NCBI GenBank assembly: GCA_029880545.1
Contig: JAOUOD010000006.1
Location: 154,420 to 218,419, forward strand
Direction of reading: 5' to 3'
From: Gammaproteobacteria bacterium
GTDB lineage: Bacteria; Pseudomonadota; Gammaproteobacteria; Acidiferrobacterales; SZUA-150
Length of the DNA: 64,000 nt
This document shows positions 18,342 to 27,756 of this stretch, piece after piece; position 1 is the stretch's first letter; every line of letters starts with the position of its first letter. Position numbers and translations under genes: made by a program. Below the pieces are notes generated by a model, which was not told the DNA's origin, did not search any database, and saw only the letters and a program-made list of their open reading frames with translations.

Positions 18342-18848
18342 CTACTCCAGTCCATCCAGAATCTCATCCAGCTTGGCCGGGGTGAGATACTCATAAAACG
18401 TCTTGTTCAATTCGATCATTGGCGCCCCGATACAGGCACCCAGGCATTCCACTTCCTTGAGCGTGAACTTGCCGTCGGCTGTGGTTTCGCCCATCTTGAT
18501 TCCCAGCCTGCTCTCAAGATGCTCAACAATGCTGTCGGAACCACACAACATGCACGAAATATTGGTGCAAATACAAATCTTGTGTCGACCCACCGGTGTC
18601 AATTCATACATTGAGTAGAACGTTGCCACTTCGTACACGGCAATGGGCGGCATTTCCAGGTACTCCGCCACCGCATCCATCAGGTCATTGGTAAGCCAGC
18701 CACCATTTTGTTCCTGGGCAATACGCAAAGCCGCCATTACCGCGGAACTCTTGCGATCAGAAGGATACTTGGCCACCCACTGATCAATATCAGCGCGCGA
18801 TGCCGCTGTCAGCAAATCAATCTTGCCGTTCCCGACCGGTACACTCAT
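18342..18848 (-). CDS. nuoE: NADH-quinone oxidoreductase subunit E
   Basis: NuoE is a thioredoxin-like 2Fe-2S protein (cluster N1a) that supports NuoF. The four cluster cysteines are visible in [12 protein letters not shown] (first pair) and [11 protein letters not shown] (second pair). The 168-aa length is normal. Its start overlaps the nuoD stop by 4 bp (ATGA), indicating translational coupling. Confidence 0.96.
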   Translation of the reverse strand: MSVPVGNGKIDLLTAASRADIDQWVAKYPSDRKSSAVMAALRIAQEQNGGWLTNDLMDAVAEYLEMPPIAVYEVATFYSMYELTPVGRHKICICTNISCMLCGSDSIVEHLESRLGIKMGETTADGKFTLKEVECLGACIGAPMIELNKTFYEYLTPAKLDEILDGLE

Positions 18849-20098
18849 CGATCGATCTCCCCAAATACAATATCCTGGGTGCCGATAACGGCAACAACAT
18901 CAGCCAGCATGTGTCCGCGCGTCATTTCATCCATGGATGAAATATGTGCAAATCCCGGAGCACGAATCTTGACCCGGTAAGGCTTGTTGGCACCATCCGA
19001 TATCATATAGATACCGAACTCGCCCTTCGGATGTTCAACGGCACTGTAAACCTCGCCTTCCGGCGCACAGTAACCTTCAGTAAACAGCTTGAAGTGATGA
19101 ATCAGGGATTCCATGTCACTCTTCATGGCTTCGCGCGCCGGAGCGGCGATCTTGTGATCATCCACCATCACCGGGCCACCGTTCTTGCGCAACCACTCTA
19201 CGCATTGGCGAATAATTCGATTGGCCTGGCGCATTTCCTCGATTCGCACCAGGTAGCGGTCATAGCAGTCGCCATTAGTGCCGATTGGAATATCAAAATC
19301 CATGCGATCATAGACTTCGTAGGGCTGCTTCTTGCGCAGATCCCAGGCTATACCGGATCCACGCAACATCGGGCCGGTGAATCCCAGTTGCAATGCACGC
19401 TCGGGCGAGACCACGCCGATATCGACCAGGCGCTGTTTCCAGATACGGTTGTCCGTCAACAGGGTTTCGTATTCATCCACGCGCGCCGGGAATCGTTCAG
19501 TAAAATCCCAGATAAAATCAAGCAGGCTGCCTTGACGATTCTGATTCATGTAATCAGCATCCTTGGCATTGTGCCACTTTGACGTCCGGTATTGCGGCAT
19601 GGAGTCGGGCAAATCGCGGGCAACACCACCAACTCGATAATAGGTGGCATGCATGCGCGACCCGGAGGCGGCTTCATAGGCATCGATCAGGTCTTCGCGC
19701 TCACGGAAGCAATACAGGAACATGGTCATGGCACCAACATCAAGGCCATGCGTACCCAGCCACAACAGATGGTTGAGAATACGTGTAATCTCGTCAAACA
19801 TGACTCGGATATACTGGGCGCGCAGCGGCACCTCGATGCCCAGGAGCTTCTCGACAGCCATGACATAAGCGTGCTCGTTACACATCATCGAAACGTAATC
19901 GAGACGATCCATGTAACCGATACTCTGGTTATACATCTTATGCTCGGCAAGCTTCTCGGTACCGCGATGCAGCAGGCCGACATGCGGATCAGCGCGCTCA
20001 ATGACTTCGCCATCCATCTCAAGCACCAGGCGCAAAACGCCGTGCGCAGCAGGATGCTGCGGACCAAAGTTAATGGTGTAATTCTTGATTTCAGCCAT
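18845..20098 (-). CDS. nuoD: NADH-quinone oxidoreductase subunit D
   Basis: NuoD is the 49-kDa quinone-site subunit of complex I, here a separate gene rather than a NuoCD fusion. The start at 20098 gives [20 protein letters not shown], the family's usual N-terminus, and has GAGAGGGTG upstream. The [12 protein letters not shown] loop with the quinone-site His, [14 protein letters not shown] and the Asp/Glu-rich C-terminal [12 protein letters not shown] are intact over 417 aa. It is separated from nuoC by 495 bp of tandem repeats, a gap found nowhere else in this tight operon. A short upstream ORF overlaps its start codon. Confidence 0.97.
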   Translation of the reverse strand: MAEIKNYTINFGPQHPAAHGVLRLVLEMDGEVIERADPHVGLLHRGTEKLAEHKMYNQSIGYMDRLDYVSMMCNEHAYVMAVEKLLGIEVPLRAQYIRVMFDEITRILNHLLWLGTHGLDVGAMTMFLYCFREREDLIDAYEAASGSRMHATYYRVGGVARDLPDSMPQYRTSKWHNAKDADYMNQNRQGSLLDFIWDFTERFPARVDEYETLLTDNRIWKQRLVDIGVVSPERALQLGFTGPMLRGSGIAWDLRKKQPYEVYDRMDFDIPIGTNGDCYDRYLVRIEEMRQANRIIRQCVEWLRKNGGPVMVDDHKIAAPAREAMKSDMESLIHHFKLFTEGYCAPEGEVYSAVEHPKGEFGIYMISDGANKPYRVKIRAPGFAHISSMDEMTRGHMLADVVAVIGTQDIVFGEIDR

Positions 20099-20201
20099 GC
20101 CGGCACCCTCTCGCACCATTAACTTCAGTGCAGGCTAACTTTTGCGAAGCACAAGTTACGCCGGAGCTAAAATTTATCGTGTAGTTTTTGATCTCTGCCA
20201 C
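20091..20201 (-). CDS. Short ORF 4 of the nuoC-nuoD repeat (36 aa)
   Basis: GTG start at 20201. It opens with [11 protein letters not shown], NuoD's own N-terminus, then diverges with the repeat. Its TGA lies at 20093-20091, inside codons 2-3 of nuoD, so ribosomes ending here could re-initiate at nuoD. Whether it is translated is unknown. Confidence 0.35.
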   Translation of the reverse strand: MAEIKNYTINFSSGVTCASQKLACTEVNGARGCRHG

Positions 20202-20210
20202 AACGCTACC

Positions 20211-20330
20211 CTATGCCCCAATCACTTGAGCCCTGGCAGGCTCAGGATAAATTTCAGTGCAGGCTAACTTTTGCGAAGCACAAGTTACGCCGGAGCTAAA
20301 ATTTATCGTGTAGTTCCTGATCTCTGCCAC
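20211..20330 (-). CDS. Short ORF 3 of the nuoC-nuoD repeat (39 aa)
   Basis: GTG start at 20330, opening MAEIRNYTINF and ending QVIGA-stop. It is identical in layout to ORF 2, exactly 129 bp away. Nine nucleotides separate its stop from the GTG of ORF 4. Confidence 0.35.
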   Translation of the reverse strand: MAEIRNYTINFSSGVTCASQKLACTEIYPEPARAQVIGA

Positions 20331-20339
20331 AACGCTACC

Positions 20340-20459
20340 CTATGCCCCAATCACTTGAGCCCTGGCAGGCTCAGGATAAATTTCAGTGCAGGCTAACTTT
20401 TGCGAAGCACAAGTTACGCCGGAGCTAAAATTTATCGTGTAGTTCCTGATCTCTGCCAC
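20340..20459 (-). CDS. Short ORF 2 of the nuoC-nuoD repeat (39 aa)
   Basis: GTG start at 20459, opening MAEIRNYTINF. The first eleven codons differ from nuoD mainly at third positions, with one Lys-to-Arg change. The stop is followed nine bases later by the next GTG. Confidence 0.35.
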   Translation of the reverse strand: MAEIRNYTINFSSGVTCASQKLACTEIYPEPARAQVIGA

Positions 20460-20468
20460 AACGCTACC

Positions 20469-20588
20469 CTATGCCCCAATCACTTGAGCCCTGGCAGGCT
20501 CAGGATAAATTTCAGTGCAGGCTAACTTTTGCGAAGCACAAGTTACGCCGGAGCTAAAATTAATGGTGTAATTCTTGATTTCAGCCAT
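20469..20588 (-). CDS. Short ORF 1 of the nuoC-nuoD repeat (39 aa)
   Basis: ATG at 20588, directly after nuoC and preceded by CAGGAGTAATTAAA, a good Shine-Dalgarno. Codons 1-11 are nearly identical to nuoD (one silent change in Asn), giving [11 protein letters not shown]. After that the frame runs into unrelated sequence with two cysteines and stops at TAG (20471-20469). It looks like a duplicated nuoD start grafted onto the repeat. If translated it would make a 39-residue peptide lacking any NuoD fold. Confidence 0.4.
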   Translation of the reverse strand: MAEIKNYTINFSSGVTCASQKLACTEIYPEPARAQVIGA

Positions 20589-20593
20589 TTTAA

Positions 20594-21220
20594 TTACTCC
20601 TGCTCACGGTCTTGCTTGGCTCCGTATCCTTCTTCGCGAATAACACGCGGTACAAGGTTGCGCGGTTCCACGGTAACAGGCTGATAAATAACTCGCTTCT
20701 GTTCCGGGTCATAACGCATCTCGACATGCCCGGACAACGGAAAATCCTTGCGGAACGGATGACCGACAAAACCATAATCAGTAAGAATACGTCGAAGATC
20801 GGGATGACCCTCAAACAGGATACCGAACATATCGAATGCTTCACGCTCGTACCAGTTGGCTGAAGCCCAGATATTGATTACTGACGGGATAATCGGCGCG
20901 TCATCATTTTGCGGAAATGCACGCACCCGGATACGGCGGTTATGCTTTACTGATAACAGGTGATAGACAACTGCAAAGCGCGGACCCTGCCTGACACCCT
21001 GCTCTGACTCCTTGCGATAGTCCTGGTAGTCAACGCCACAAAGATCGATAAGCTCTTCAAAACCGAATAACGCATCATCACGAAGTGTACGGCATACCTC
21101 TTCAATGCGATCGGGCCTTGCTTCAACAGTCAGTTCGCCCAGATGAACCACGGAGCCGGTCACAGCATCGCCGAGTTTATCCGTAATGTGTTTTTGTAGC
21201 GTCTCCATCTGTGCGGTCAT
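20594..21220 (-). CDS. nuoC: NADH-quinone oxidoreductase subunit C
   Basis: NuoC is the 30-kDa peripheral-arm subunit that packs on NuoD. The 208-aa protein contains the signature [26 protein letters not shown] and the following [11 protein letters not shown], both typical. A charged C-terminal tail (AKQDREQE) ends just before the repeat array. It is separate from nuoD, as in most bacteria other than enterics and their relatives. It follows nuoB by 24 bp. Confidence 0.96.
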   Translation of the reverse strand: MTAQMETLQKHITDKLGDAVTGSVVHLGELTVEARPDRIEEVCRTLRDDALFGFEELIDLCGVDYQDYRKESEQGVRQGPRFAVVYHLLSVKHNRRIRVRAFPQNDDAPIIPSVINIWASANWYEREAFDMFGILFEGHPDLRRILTDYGFVGHPFRKDFPLSGHVEMRYDPEQKRVIYQPVTVEPRNLVPRVIREEGYGAKQDREQE

Positions 21221-21244
21221 TATTCTTTATTCTCTTTAAAGCTT

Positions 21245-21721
21245 CTAGCGGGCGATTGTATTGGTACGTTTGATCTTTGCCTGAAGCTGCAATATTCCGT
21301 ACAACAGCGCCTCGGGTGTGGGCGGACAACCTGGAACGTAAATATCGACCGGAACCACGCGGTCACAACCACGCACAACCGAATATGAATAATGGTAGTA
21401 GCCACCACCGTTTGCGCAGGAACCCATGGAGATGACCCAGCGCGGCTCGGCCATCTGGTCGTAGACCTTGCGCAATGCCGGTGCCATCTTGTTGCATAGT
21501 GTACCGGCAACAATCATGACATCTGACTGGCGCGGACTCGGCCGGAACAGCATACCAAATCGATCGATATCGTAACGGGAAGCACCGGCCTGCATCATTT
21601 CAACGGCGCAGCAGGCAAGGCCGAAAGTCATGGGCCACAGGGAGCCGGTACGCGCAGCGTTGATCAGCTTGTCAGCAGTCGTCGTGACAAAGCCTTTCTC
21701 CAGGTAGCCTTCTATTCCCAT
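21245..21721 (-). CDS. nuoB: NADH-quinone oxidoreductase subunit B (cluster N2)
   Basis: NuoB carries the terminal cluster N2 that reduces quinone. From a start at 21721 ([10 protein letters not shown], the common N-terminus) the four ligands are the adjacent C37-C38 in LACCAVE, C102 in GSCANGGG and C132 in VPGCPP. The length is 158 aa. A longer frame from 21742 is possible but less typical. The start overlaps the end of nuoA by 10 bp. Confidence 0.96.
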   Translation of the reverse strand: MGIEGYLEKGFVTTTADKLINAARTGSLWPMTFGLACCAVEMMQAGASRYDIDRFGMLFRPSPRQSDVMIVAGTLCNKMAPALRKVYDQMAEPRWVISMGSCANGGGYYHYSYSVVRGCDRVVPVDIYVPGCPPTPEALLYGILQLQAKIKRTNTIAR

Positions 21722-22068
21722 TCCAGCGCCCCTTTTTTCCATTCATAGATAAAGCCAATAACAAGGATGCCAAGAAACAGCATCATGGCGAGGAAACCAT
21801 ACATGCCGATCTCCCTCAGGACGACGGCCCACGGGAACAGAAATGCAATCTCGAGATCAAAAATAATGAATAGTATCGCCACCAGGTAGTAACGAACATC
21901 GAACTTCATGCGCGAGTCTTCAAAGGCCTCAAAACCGCATTCATAGGGAGACAGTTTCTCGCTATCCGGCTTGTGCGGACCAAGAATGCGGCCAATCAAT
22001 ATGGGTCCGATCCCGGTTGCAATGCCGATTGCCATGAAAATCAGTATGGGTAGGTAGTTTTCCAACAT
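21712..22068 (-). CDS. nuoA: NADH-quinone oxidoreductase subunit A
   Basis: NuoA (ND3 homologue) is a three-span subunit near the quinone chamber. The conserved loop appears as [23 protein letters not shown], with the reactive-loop Cys and the acidic residues, followed by [17 protein letters not shown]. At 118 aa it is the first gene of the nuo operon, about 50 nt downstream of a predicted promoter. Confidence 0.96.
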   Translation of the reverse strand: MLENYLPILIFMAIGIATGIGPILIGRILGPHKPDSEKLSPYECGFEAFEDSRMKFDVRYYLVAILFIIFDLEIAFLFPWAVVLREIGMYGFLAMMLFLGILVIGFIYEWKKGALEWE

Positions 22069-22120
22069 TTCAATATTTATCTTTCTAGTTTGTCAGAGTC
22101 CACCCGAAGGGTTCGCAGGC

Positions 22121-22149
22121 AGTCTATGGCTTGAGCCAAACAAAAGCAA
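22121..22149 (-). promoter_or_regulatory. Predicted nuo operon promoter
   Basis: On the minus strand TTGCTT (22149-22144) and TAGACT (22126-22121) are spaced by 17 bp, about 45-50 nt upstream of nuoA. The rest of the 22069-22316 gap is AT-rich and shows nothing else that I can name. Confidence 0.5.
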
Positions 22150-22316
22150 GTTTGAGTCGGATTCGTTTTCCTTATCTTTTTCAACTACTTATATTGATTT
22201 TTTGGCTTGCATAAAAAACACCTATCATGAAAATGAATAGAGATGCATGTGCAAATGACATGACCATACAAGACCCGCTATCGACGTCGGCAAAAAGTGA
22301 ATGATCAGGAAAAAGA

Positions 22317-22401
22317 TGGTGCCGAAGGCGGGACTCGAACCCGCACGGCTTACGCCACTACCCCCTCAAGATAGCGTGTCTACCAGTTCCACCACTTCGG
22401 C
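22317..22401 (-). tRNA. leuU: tRNA-Leu (GAG)
   Basis: An 85-nt class II tRNA with encoded CCA. The acceptor stem is GCCGAAG/CTTCGGC, the anticodon loop TTGAGGG gives GAG, the long variable arm is GC-rich, and the T-loop is GTTCGAGTC. It sits between secG and nuoA, as in many gammaproteobacteria. Confidence 0.96.
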
Positions 22402-22416
22402 AATATGAGATGAATC

Positions 22417-22441
22417 GCCGCCCGTTTATACAACGGGCGGC
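22417..22441. terminator. Strong hairpin between secG and tRNA-Leu
   Basis: GCCGCCCGTT (22417-22426) pairs perfectly with AACGGGCGGC (22432-22441) around a 5-nt loop. It has no T run, so it could be a 3'-end stabiliser or processing signal of the secG mRNA rather than a true terminator. Confidence 0.5.
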
Positions 22442-22458
22442 AACAAAACGGAACATTC

Positions 22459-22809
22459 CTATCGAGGAACCTCGGGAATATCGCCGGATTTTTTCGGCTC
22501 CGGTGCATCAGGGATCGCCGGGGCCCCCTGCTTTTCAGCGGCCTGCTCCACCACGGTCTCGGTAACACTGGTCGGCTTGACCTGCTGGTTCACAAAAAAC
22601 GCCAACGTCATACTGGTAACAAAAAACACTGTAGCCAGGATTGCCGTTGTACGGCTCAGAAAGCTTGCCGAGCCGCGACTGCCAAACAGGCTCTGCGACC
22701 CGCCACCGAAGGCTGCGCCAGCATCGGCACCCTTGCCATGCTGCAACAGCACCAGCGCGACGATGCCAATGGCCACCAGCACATGAATAATAAGTACGAT
22801 TTCTTTCAT
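22459..22809 (-). CDS. secG: Preprotein translocase subunit SecG
   Basis: SecG is the two-span accessory subunit of the SecYEG channel. The 116-aa protein shows the family pattern: first span [19 protein letters not shown], the cytoplasmic loop [21 protein letters not shown], the second span, and a Pro/Lys-rich tail. It lies 30 bp downstream of tpiA, the usual gammaproteobacterial order tpiA-secG-tRNA-Leu. Confidence 0.95.
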   Translation of the reverse strand: MKEIVLIIHVLVAIGIVALVLLQHGKGADAGAAFGGGSQSLFGSRGSASFLSRTTAILATVFFVTSMTLAFFVNQQVKPTSVTETVVEQAAEKQGAPAIPDAPEPKKSGDIPEVPR

Positions 22810-22839
22810 CCCGATTCTTTCCTTTACAGGCGAGCAGGA

Positions 22840-23592
22840 TTAGCCCGCAGCCCGTCCAATTCCGAGAAAATCTTCTGCCTTCAATGAGGCGCCGCCAATC
22901 AGGCCGCCATCGATATCGGCCTGTGAAATCAGTTCCTGGGCGTTGTCCGGCTTCATGCTACCGCCGTACAGGATGCGCACAGTTGCTGCCACGTCAGCGC
23001 TTTGCTCCGCCAGCCTGCCTCGAATAAAAGCGTGCACTTCCTGCGCCTGTTCCGGGGTAGCAGTCTTGCCGGTACCAATCGCCCAAACAGGCTCGTAGGC
23101 AATGACTGCGTTTTTGAACGACTCAATACCATGAGCCGCCAGGACCGCATCGAGTTGCCGGGCACAGACATTTTCCGTGTCACCGGCTTCGCGTTCCTGC
23201 AGGGTTTCACCAATACACAGGATCGGGACCAAGCCGTGTGCCTGGGCAGCACCAAATTTTTCGGCCACCACCTGGTCGGTTTCGCCATAGTATTCGCGAC
23301 GCTCAGAATGACCAACAATTGCGTAGCTGCAACCAAAATCCTTGAGCATCAGACCGGAGATTTCACCGGTGTAGGCACCCGAGGCATTCACGTTGAGATC
23401 CTGCCCTCCCCAGGCTACTGCGCTGCCCGCAAGTTTCTGCTCAACAAGTGGCACCAGGATTGCCGGCGGACATACGGCCATGTCTGCAGCGGTCACCGAG
23501 CCGATACCGGCCAGGATACCATCCAACAAAGCGGCAGACTCCGCCTTCGAACCATTCATTTTCCAGTTACCGGCAACCAAGGGACGACGCAT
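22840..23592 (-). CDS. tpiA: Triosephosphate isomerase
   Basis: TpiA interconverts dihydroxyacetone phosphate and glyceraldehyde 3-phosphate in glycolysis and gluconeogenesis. The 250-aa protein has the substrate lysine in GNWKMNG, the catalytic His in VGHSERR, the catalytic Glu in AYEPVWAIGTGKTAT (including the flexible loop) and the phosphate-binding YGGSMKPDN. Length is normal. Confidence 0.97.
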   Translation of the reverse strand: MRRPLVAGNWKMNGSKAESAALLDGILAGIGSVTAADMAVCPPAILVPLVEQKLAGSAVAWGGQDLNVNASGAYTGEISGLMLKDFGCSYAIVGHSERREYYGETDQVVAEKFGAAQAHGLVPILCIGETLQEREAGDTENVCARQLDAVLAAHGIESFKNAVIAYEPVWAIGTGKTATPEQAQEVHAFIRGRLAEQSADVAATVRILYGGSMKPDNAQELISQADIDGGLIGGASLKAEDFLGIGRAAG

Positions 23593-23692
23593 GACAAACT
23601 CCTGAATTCTTTAATATTCCGGTTCAAAAACGGGCGGGATGTTACCGGTCGGCGACCGATAAAGCAATTGCCGACACCGGGATATCGGCCTT

Positions 23693-24337
23693 TCATAACG
23701 CCAATTGCGCTCGAATCGGCTGTAAAACCGGGGTAAAAAATTGCTGTCCGGCGCGTATCGCATCCTCCAGCGTGAGTACCGATACGGTTTTTTGTTGCCG
23801 CCACTCGTCTGCTGCATGCTCCGATGAAAGAAACACCATATCCCGGCACAAGCTATGTGCAGCACACTGGCACGTATCCTGCCAGGCAATGCCTACCCAT
23901 ACAGGCCGATCAAGCCTGGGAGTCCGGGTCGCCGTCTGCATAAAATCAATCGCCCCGCCCGTTGCAGCGCATTGCGACTCGATGTGTACTGAAACCTCGA
24001 GAATTGGCGCCACGGAAACCGCGTCGAAAGCACACATCGCGTGAAATGCCCGCGCCCCCATTTTCAGCTTGTGCGGCGTGTGTTCCGTGGTTACCGGGTA
24101 GGCGCCCAGCACGGCGCCGCGGTCGGCATCCATTACCACTAGGTCACGCTCCGCCAGTGCCAGCACATCTTCCCGCGCGGAGCTGTCCGGAACAATGGCC
24201 TCGCCACGGGCGATCAACTCAAAACAAATGGAGCGGTAAAACCGTAGCTGTCGGGAATTCAGCGACGCAATCTGCTCCGCCAGCGGCAACCGCTCAGTCA
24301 GGCGATCCAGTACTGCTTCAACGGTATCAGTCTGCAT
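23693..24337 (-). CDS. MerB-like (organomercurial lyase family) protein
   Basis: From a start at 24337 the protein is 214 aa, close to MerB's 212. The catalytic set of MerB (Cys96, Asp99, Cys117, Cys159) has counterparts with almost the same spacing: C102 and D105 in MCAFD, C123 in ESQCAATGGAI, and C164 in HSLCRDMVFL. The N-terminal part is a helical winged-helix-like region. The family cleaves carbon-mercury bonds by protonolysis. No merA, merT, merP or merR is nearby; the neighbours are a GFA enzyme (overlapping start) and lepB, so the true substrate may differ. A frame starting at 24466 is longer but overlaps the GFA gene. Confidence 0.75.
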   Translation of the reverse strand: MQTDTVEAVLDRLTERLPLAEQIASLNSRQLRFYRSICFELIARGEAIVPDSSAREDVLALAERDLVVMDADRGAVLGAYPVTTEHTPHKLKMGARAFHAMCAFDAVSVAPILEVSVHIESQCAATGGAIDFMQTATRTPRLDRPVWVGIAWQDTCQCAAHSLCRDMVFLSSEHAADEWRQQKTVSVLTLEDAIRAGQQFFTPVLQPIRAQLAL

Positions 24338-24752
24338 TGCTTCGTCCCGGCTCCCAGCTGTCAAAACGAGGCAGTTCAGCATCACAATAGTTTTCCCAGC
24401 TTGCGCGCGAACTGTAGAACGTATGCGCTTCCGGTTTTTCGACGATGTCTGAATCAATGGTGCCAAGCCTCACCCGCACCTGTTCCGGTCGTCGGGTATT
24501 GCGGCTCATAATGGGTGAGCCGCAAATGGAACAAAAATACTTGGTCTGCCCGGGTAAGGACTCGTAGGTACTGAGCTTGTCCCCGCCTTTCAATATCCGG
24601 AACGCCTCCCGCTCAACAATACCATTGGCGGCAAAGGCGCTTCCCTGCGCCTTTCGGCACATCGAACAGTGGCAATAAATGATTTTGCGTATGGGACTGG
24701 TAATTTCAAAACGAATGGCGCCGCACAGGCAGCCGCCCTGGTATGAATTCAT
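24327..24752 (-). CDS. GFA-family zinc protein (CENP-V/GFA domain)
   Basis: This 141-aa protein has the GFA fold with its zinc-binding cysteines: GGCLCGAIRFE at the N-terminus, YCHCSMCRKAQGSAFA, and FCSICGSPI. The family includes glutathione-dependent formaldehyde-activating enzymes, but most members, including this one, have no assigned substrate. The start overlaps the lepB stop by 4 bp and its end overlaps the MerB-like start, so the three are probably co-translated. Confidence 0.88.
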   Translation of the reverse strand: MNSYQGGCLCGAIRFEITSPIRKIIYCHCSMCRKAQGSAFAANGIVEREAFRILKGGDKLSTYESLPGQTKYFCSICGSPIMSRNTRRPEQVRVRLGTIDSDIVEKPEAHTFYSSRASWENYCDAELPRFDSWEPGRSNAD

Positions 24753-25456
24753 TGGGGTGCCACCGGATCAAGCCCGCTGAAAAAGCGTTGAAACCGTGGT
24801 CGGTAAAAACGACCCCGGTCAAGCGACCAGGCGACCCGCAGCGTACGACCAATAATTTCCTTGCGCGGAATAAAACCGTGCACGCGTGAATCCGCAGAGT
24901 TGTCACGATTGTCACCCAGTACAAGATAATGATCCGCAGGCACGACTGCCGGACCGAAACTGCCGAATCGATGAATCTCACCGCTTAGTTGCAGACAATA
25001 ACTGGTCGACCCCAGTTCTTCTCTGTACGCTTCATAACCCTCGTCATGACTGCTGCACTGCGCCACGGACTTACGCGGCAATTGTCTGTGATTGATATAA
25101 ATCCTGTTATTGCGCATGGCAACACTGTCTCCCGGCAGACCAATAACCCGCTTAACCATACGCATACCGGCGGCTTCCGAGTCAAACACAACAATGTCGC
25201 CACGCTCCGGATCAGCAAGACGCCATACGGAAACGGCTGTTAACGGCAGCTTGATATCATAAGCCAGACGGTTGATCAGGATATGATCACCTTCAACAAT
25301 GGTGGGCTTCATCGATCCTGTCGGTACATGGTTCCAGTCGGCGATAGCGCCACGAAAAAACGTCATCAGCACAATGAAAAGGATTGCACCCTTGTGCTCG
25401 CGAAAATAGTCCCACACTTGGTCACTCCCGTGTTTTGCTGCCAATCCGCGAAACAA
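24749..25456 (-). CDS. lepB: Signal peptidase I
   Basis: LepB removes Sec signal peptides at the outer face of the inner membrane. The catalytic serine is S48 in VPTGSMKPT and the general-base lysine K102 in MRMVKRVIGLPGD; the later box GDNRDNSADSR is complete. The 235-aa protein has one clear membrane span (about 23-40) before the catalytic domain, one fewer than E. coli LepB. It directly follows glmM. This is not the usual lepA-lepB-rnc setting, so a second lepB may exist elsewhere in the genome. Confidence 0.9.
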   Translation of the reverse strand: MFRGLAAKHGSDQVWDYFREHKGAILFIVLMTFFRGAIADWNHVPTGSMKPTIVEGDHILINRLAYDIKLPLTAVSVWRLADPERGDIVVFDSEAAGMRMVKRVIGLPGDSVAMRNNRIYINHRQLPRKSVAQCSSHDEGYEAYREELGSTSYCLQLSGEIHRFGSFGPAVVPADHYLVLGDNRDNSADSRVHGFIPRKEIIGRTLRVAWSLDRGRFYRPRFQRFFSGLDPVAPQ

Positions 25457-26830
25457 CTACTGACCCAATGCCGCGGCAGCCTGTTCCACCACGCCTGCCA
25501 GCTCCTGGCTCAGGCGAGTAATCAATGCCGCGTCATTTCCTTCAACCATTACCCGGATCACCGGCTCAGTACCCGATGCCCGCAGCAATATGCGGCCACT
25601 GCCGGCAAGTTCCGTTTCAGCACTGCGAACCGCCTCTTGCACGGCACCGGAACTGTTTACGTCGAATGTACGTGCTGCGTGCACTTCACGGGGGATTCGG
25701 ACATTCACCATGTTTTGAGGAAGTATTTCCATATCGGAAGCAAGCGTTGACATGGGCTTTCTGCGCTCCAGCATAATGGACAGCACTTCCAGTGCTGCAA
25801 TGATGCCGTCACCTGTTGTGGTTTTGTCGAGACAGATAATATGCCCCGATGATTCACCTCCCAGCTCCCAACCTTTTTCATCCAGCGCACTCATGACATA
25901 GCGATCACCAACAGCAGCACGGTAAAAAGGTATGGCTTCGCGCTGGAAGGCCTGTTCCAGGCCATAGTTACTCATCAATGTACCGACAACCCCGCCATTA
26001 AGGATACCGGCAGCCTTCCTGAACATGGCGATGATAAACAGCAGTTCATCACCATCAACCAGTTGCCCGTTTTCATCAACTATCAGCACCCGGTCAGCAT
26101 CACCGTCAAGAGCAACGCCGACATCAGCGCGATACTGTTTTACCGCTTCCTGAAGCGCCTCGGGATGGGTAGATCCGCAAGCCTTGTTGATATTGAATCC
26201 GTCAGGCTTGTTGCCAATAACAATGACATCGGCACCTAACTCGTTAAATACATACGGGGCTACCTGATAGGCTGCACCATTGGCGCAATCCAGTACGATT
26301 CGCAGCCCGGCCAGGCTGGCCCGGCCCGGGAAGGTGCTCTTGCAGAACTCGACGTAGCGTCCGGTTGCATCGGGATAGCGCTTGGCATTACCCAGTTGCT
26401 GTGACGGCACCGTCTCCATGGGCTGATCCATCATTGCTTCTATCTGCAATTCGACATCGTCCGGCAACTTTGTGCCCTGGCCCGAAAAAAACTTGATACC
26501 GTTGTCTTCATAGGGATTGTGCGACGCACTGATAACGACGCCGGCGGTTGCGCGCGCCGTACGCGTCAGGTAAGCGATGCCGGGGGTTGGCATCGGGCCA
26601 AGCAGGCGCACATCAACGCCAGCAGCGGAAAATCCTGATTCCAGTGCTGATTCCAGCAGGTAGCCGGATATGCGCGTGTCCTTGCCAATAAGCACCTTGC
26701 CGCGCCCTTCTACATGCTGCGACAACACCTTGCCCGCCGCCCAACCGAGCTTGAGTACGCGCTCAGGTGTAATCGGCTCATGCCCGACCTGGCCGCGCAT
26801 GCCATCGGTGCCAAAATATTTTCTTGCCAT
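25457..26830 (-). CDS. glmM: Phosphoglucosamine mutase
   Basis: GlmM converts glucosamine 6-phosphate to glucosamine 1-phosphate for UDP-GlcNAc and peptidoglycan synthesis. From [13 protein letters not shown] (start at 26830) it is 457 aa. The phosphoserine is S103 in [12 protein letters not shown]; the Mg2+ loop is DGDADR and the sugar-binding loop GGESSGH. A frame to 26875 lacks the usual N-terminus. It lies downstream of folP and ftsH in the standard gammaproteobacterial order. Confidence 0.96.
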   Translation of the reverse strand: MARKYFGTDGMRGQVGHEPITPERVLKLGWAAGKVLSQHVEGRGKVLIGKDTRISGYLLESALESGFSAAGVDVRLLGPMPTPGIAYLTRTARATAGVVISASHNPYEDNGIKFFSGQGTKLPDDVELQIEAMMDQPMETVPSQQLGNAKRYPDATGRYVEFCKSTFPGRASLAGLRIVLDCANGAAYQVAPYVFNELGADVIVIGNKPDGFNINKACGSTHPEALQEAVKQYRADVGVALDGDADRVLIVDENGQLVDGDELLFIIAMFRKAAGILNGGVVGTLMSNYGLEQAFQREAIPFYRAAVGDRYVMSALDEKGWELGGESSGHIICLDKTTTGDGIIAALEVLSIMLERRKPMSTLASDMEILPQNMVNVRIPREVHAARTFDVNSSGAVQEAVRSAETELAGSGRILLRASGTEPVIRVMVEGNDAALITRLSQELAGVVEQAAAALGQ

Positions 26831-26901
26831 TTCTCCTCCCGGGTACAGACGATGCGCGGCGCTGACACAGCGCATGCAATTGTTCTCTATTATAGCGCCA
26901 G

Positions 26902-27756
26902 CTAAAGCGCTGTCACTTCACCTGACTGCACGGCCTCCCACATCCGCACAGCCTGGACAGTTTCGGCAACATCATGCACCCTCACGAATCTCGCGCCATG
27001 CTGGACAGCGATTAATGCCAACGCCACGCTGGCATGAGCACGACTGTCAACTGGCAGGTTCAGCAACTTTCCGATAAGTGACTTTCTTGACAGGCCCGCC
27101 AGCACGGGAAAGCCCAGCCCGGTCAATTCTTCCAGTTCGTGAAGCAGCGACAGGTTATGCGCCACGGTTTTGCCAAAACCAAAACCTGGGTCAATAATAA
27201 TCTGGTCATGGTTCAGTCCGGCAATCTCGCACTGGGCAATTCGGTCGTTCAGAAAATCCCGCACTTCGACAACCACATCCTCGTAGTGTGGCTCTGCCTG
27301 CATGGTACGCGGATCGCCCTGCATGTGCATAAGACAAACCGGCACACTGGCACTTACGGCTGCATCCATGGCGCCAGGTAACTGCAAGGCACACACGTCA
27401 TTTATCATGGCCGCGCCTGCCTTTACTGCTTCGGTCATGACCACTGCCTTGGTCGTGTCCACAGAAACGGGAATGTCGAGTTCACGGGTCAGGCGCTCAA
27501 TGACCGGAATCACGCGATCCAGTTCTTCTGCTTCTGATACCTGCCGTGCTCCAGGACGGGTTGATTCACCACCAACATCGATAATATTGGCGCCCTGTTC
27601 CCGCATGAGCAGGGCCTGGCCAATACTGGCCTCAATGGTATTGAACCTGCCGCCATCAGAAAATGAATCGGGAGTACTGTTCAGAATACCCATAACGGCA
27701 ACGCGCCCGGAACCGGGCGCGATACCTGCTTTTGTCAAGAGCTGTTCAATGTTCAA
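26902..27756 (-). CDS. folP: Dihydropteroate synthase
   Basis: FolP condenses p-aminobenzoate with dihydropterin pyrophosphate in folate synthesis and is the sulfonamide target. The 284-aa protein has [16 protein letters not shown], the pterin-binding [11 protein letters not shown] loop, [15 protein letters not shown] and the [12 protein letters not shown] phosphate site. It overlaps the ftsH stop by 4 bp (ATGA). Confidence 0.96.
   Translation of the reverse strand: MNIEQLLTKAGIAPGSGRVAVMGILNSTPDSFSDGGRFNTIEASIGQALLMREQGANIIDVGGESTRPGARQVSEAEELDRVIPVIERLTRELDIPVSVDTTKAVVMTEAVKAGAAMINDVCALQLPGAMDAAVSASVPVCLMHMQGDPRTMQAEPHYEDVVVEVRDFLNDRIAQCEIAGLNHDQIIIDPGFGFGKTVAHNLSLLHELEELTGLGFPVLAGLSRKSLIGKLLNLPVDSRAHASVALALIAVQHGARFVRVHDVAETVQAVRMWEAVQSGEVTAL

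Larger units (their letters stand above)
20124..20590. repeat. 129-bp tandem repeat, three full units plus an 80-bp partial
   Basis: Units begin at 20124, 20253, 20382 and 20511, each exactly 129 bp (43 codons) apart. Units 2 and 3 are identical as far as I can compare and unit 1 differs by two bases in the GTAGTT(TT/CC)TGATC stretch plus its edge. Each unit contains a variant of the first 33 bases of nuoD. The last partial unit ends in the near-exact nuoD start. The array fills the 495-bp space between nuoC and nuoD. Confidence 0.95.

Noticed and set aside
20124..20590. CRISPR array between nuoC and nuoD
   Set aside because: There are no unique spacers; whole 129-bp units repeat with almost no difference, and they contain nuoD-derived coding sequence. 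It is a tandem duplication.
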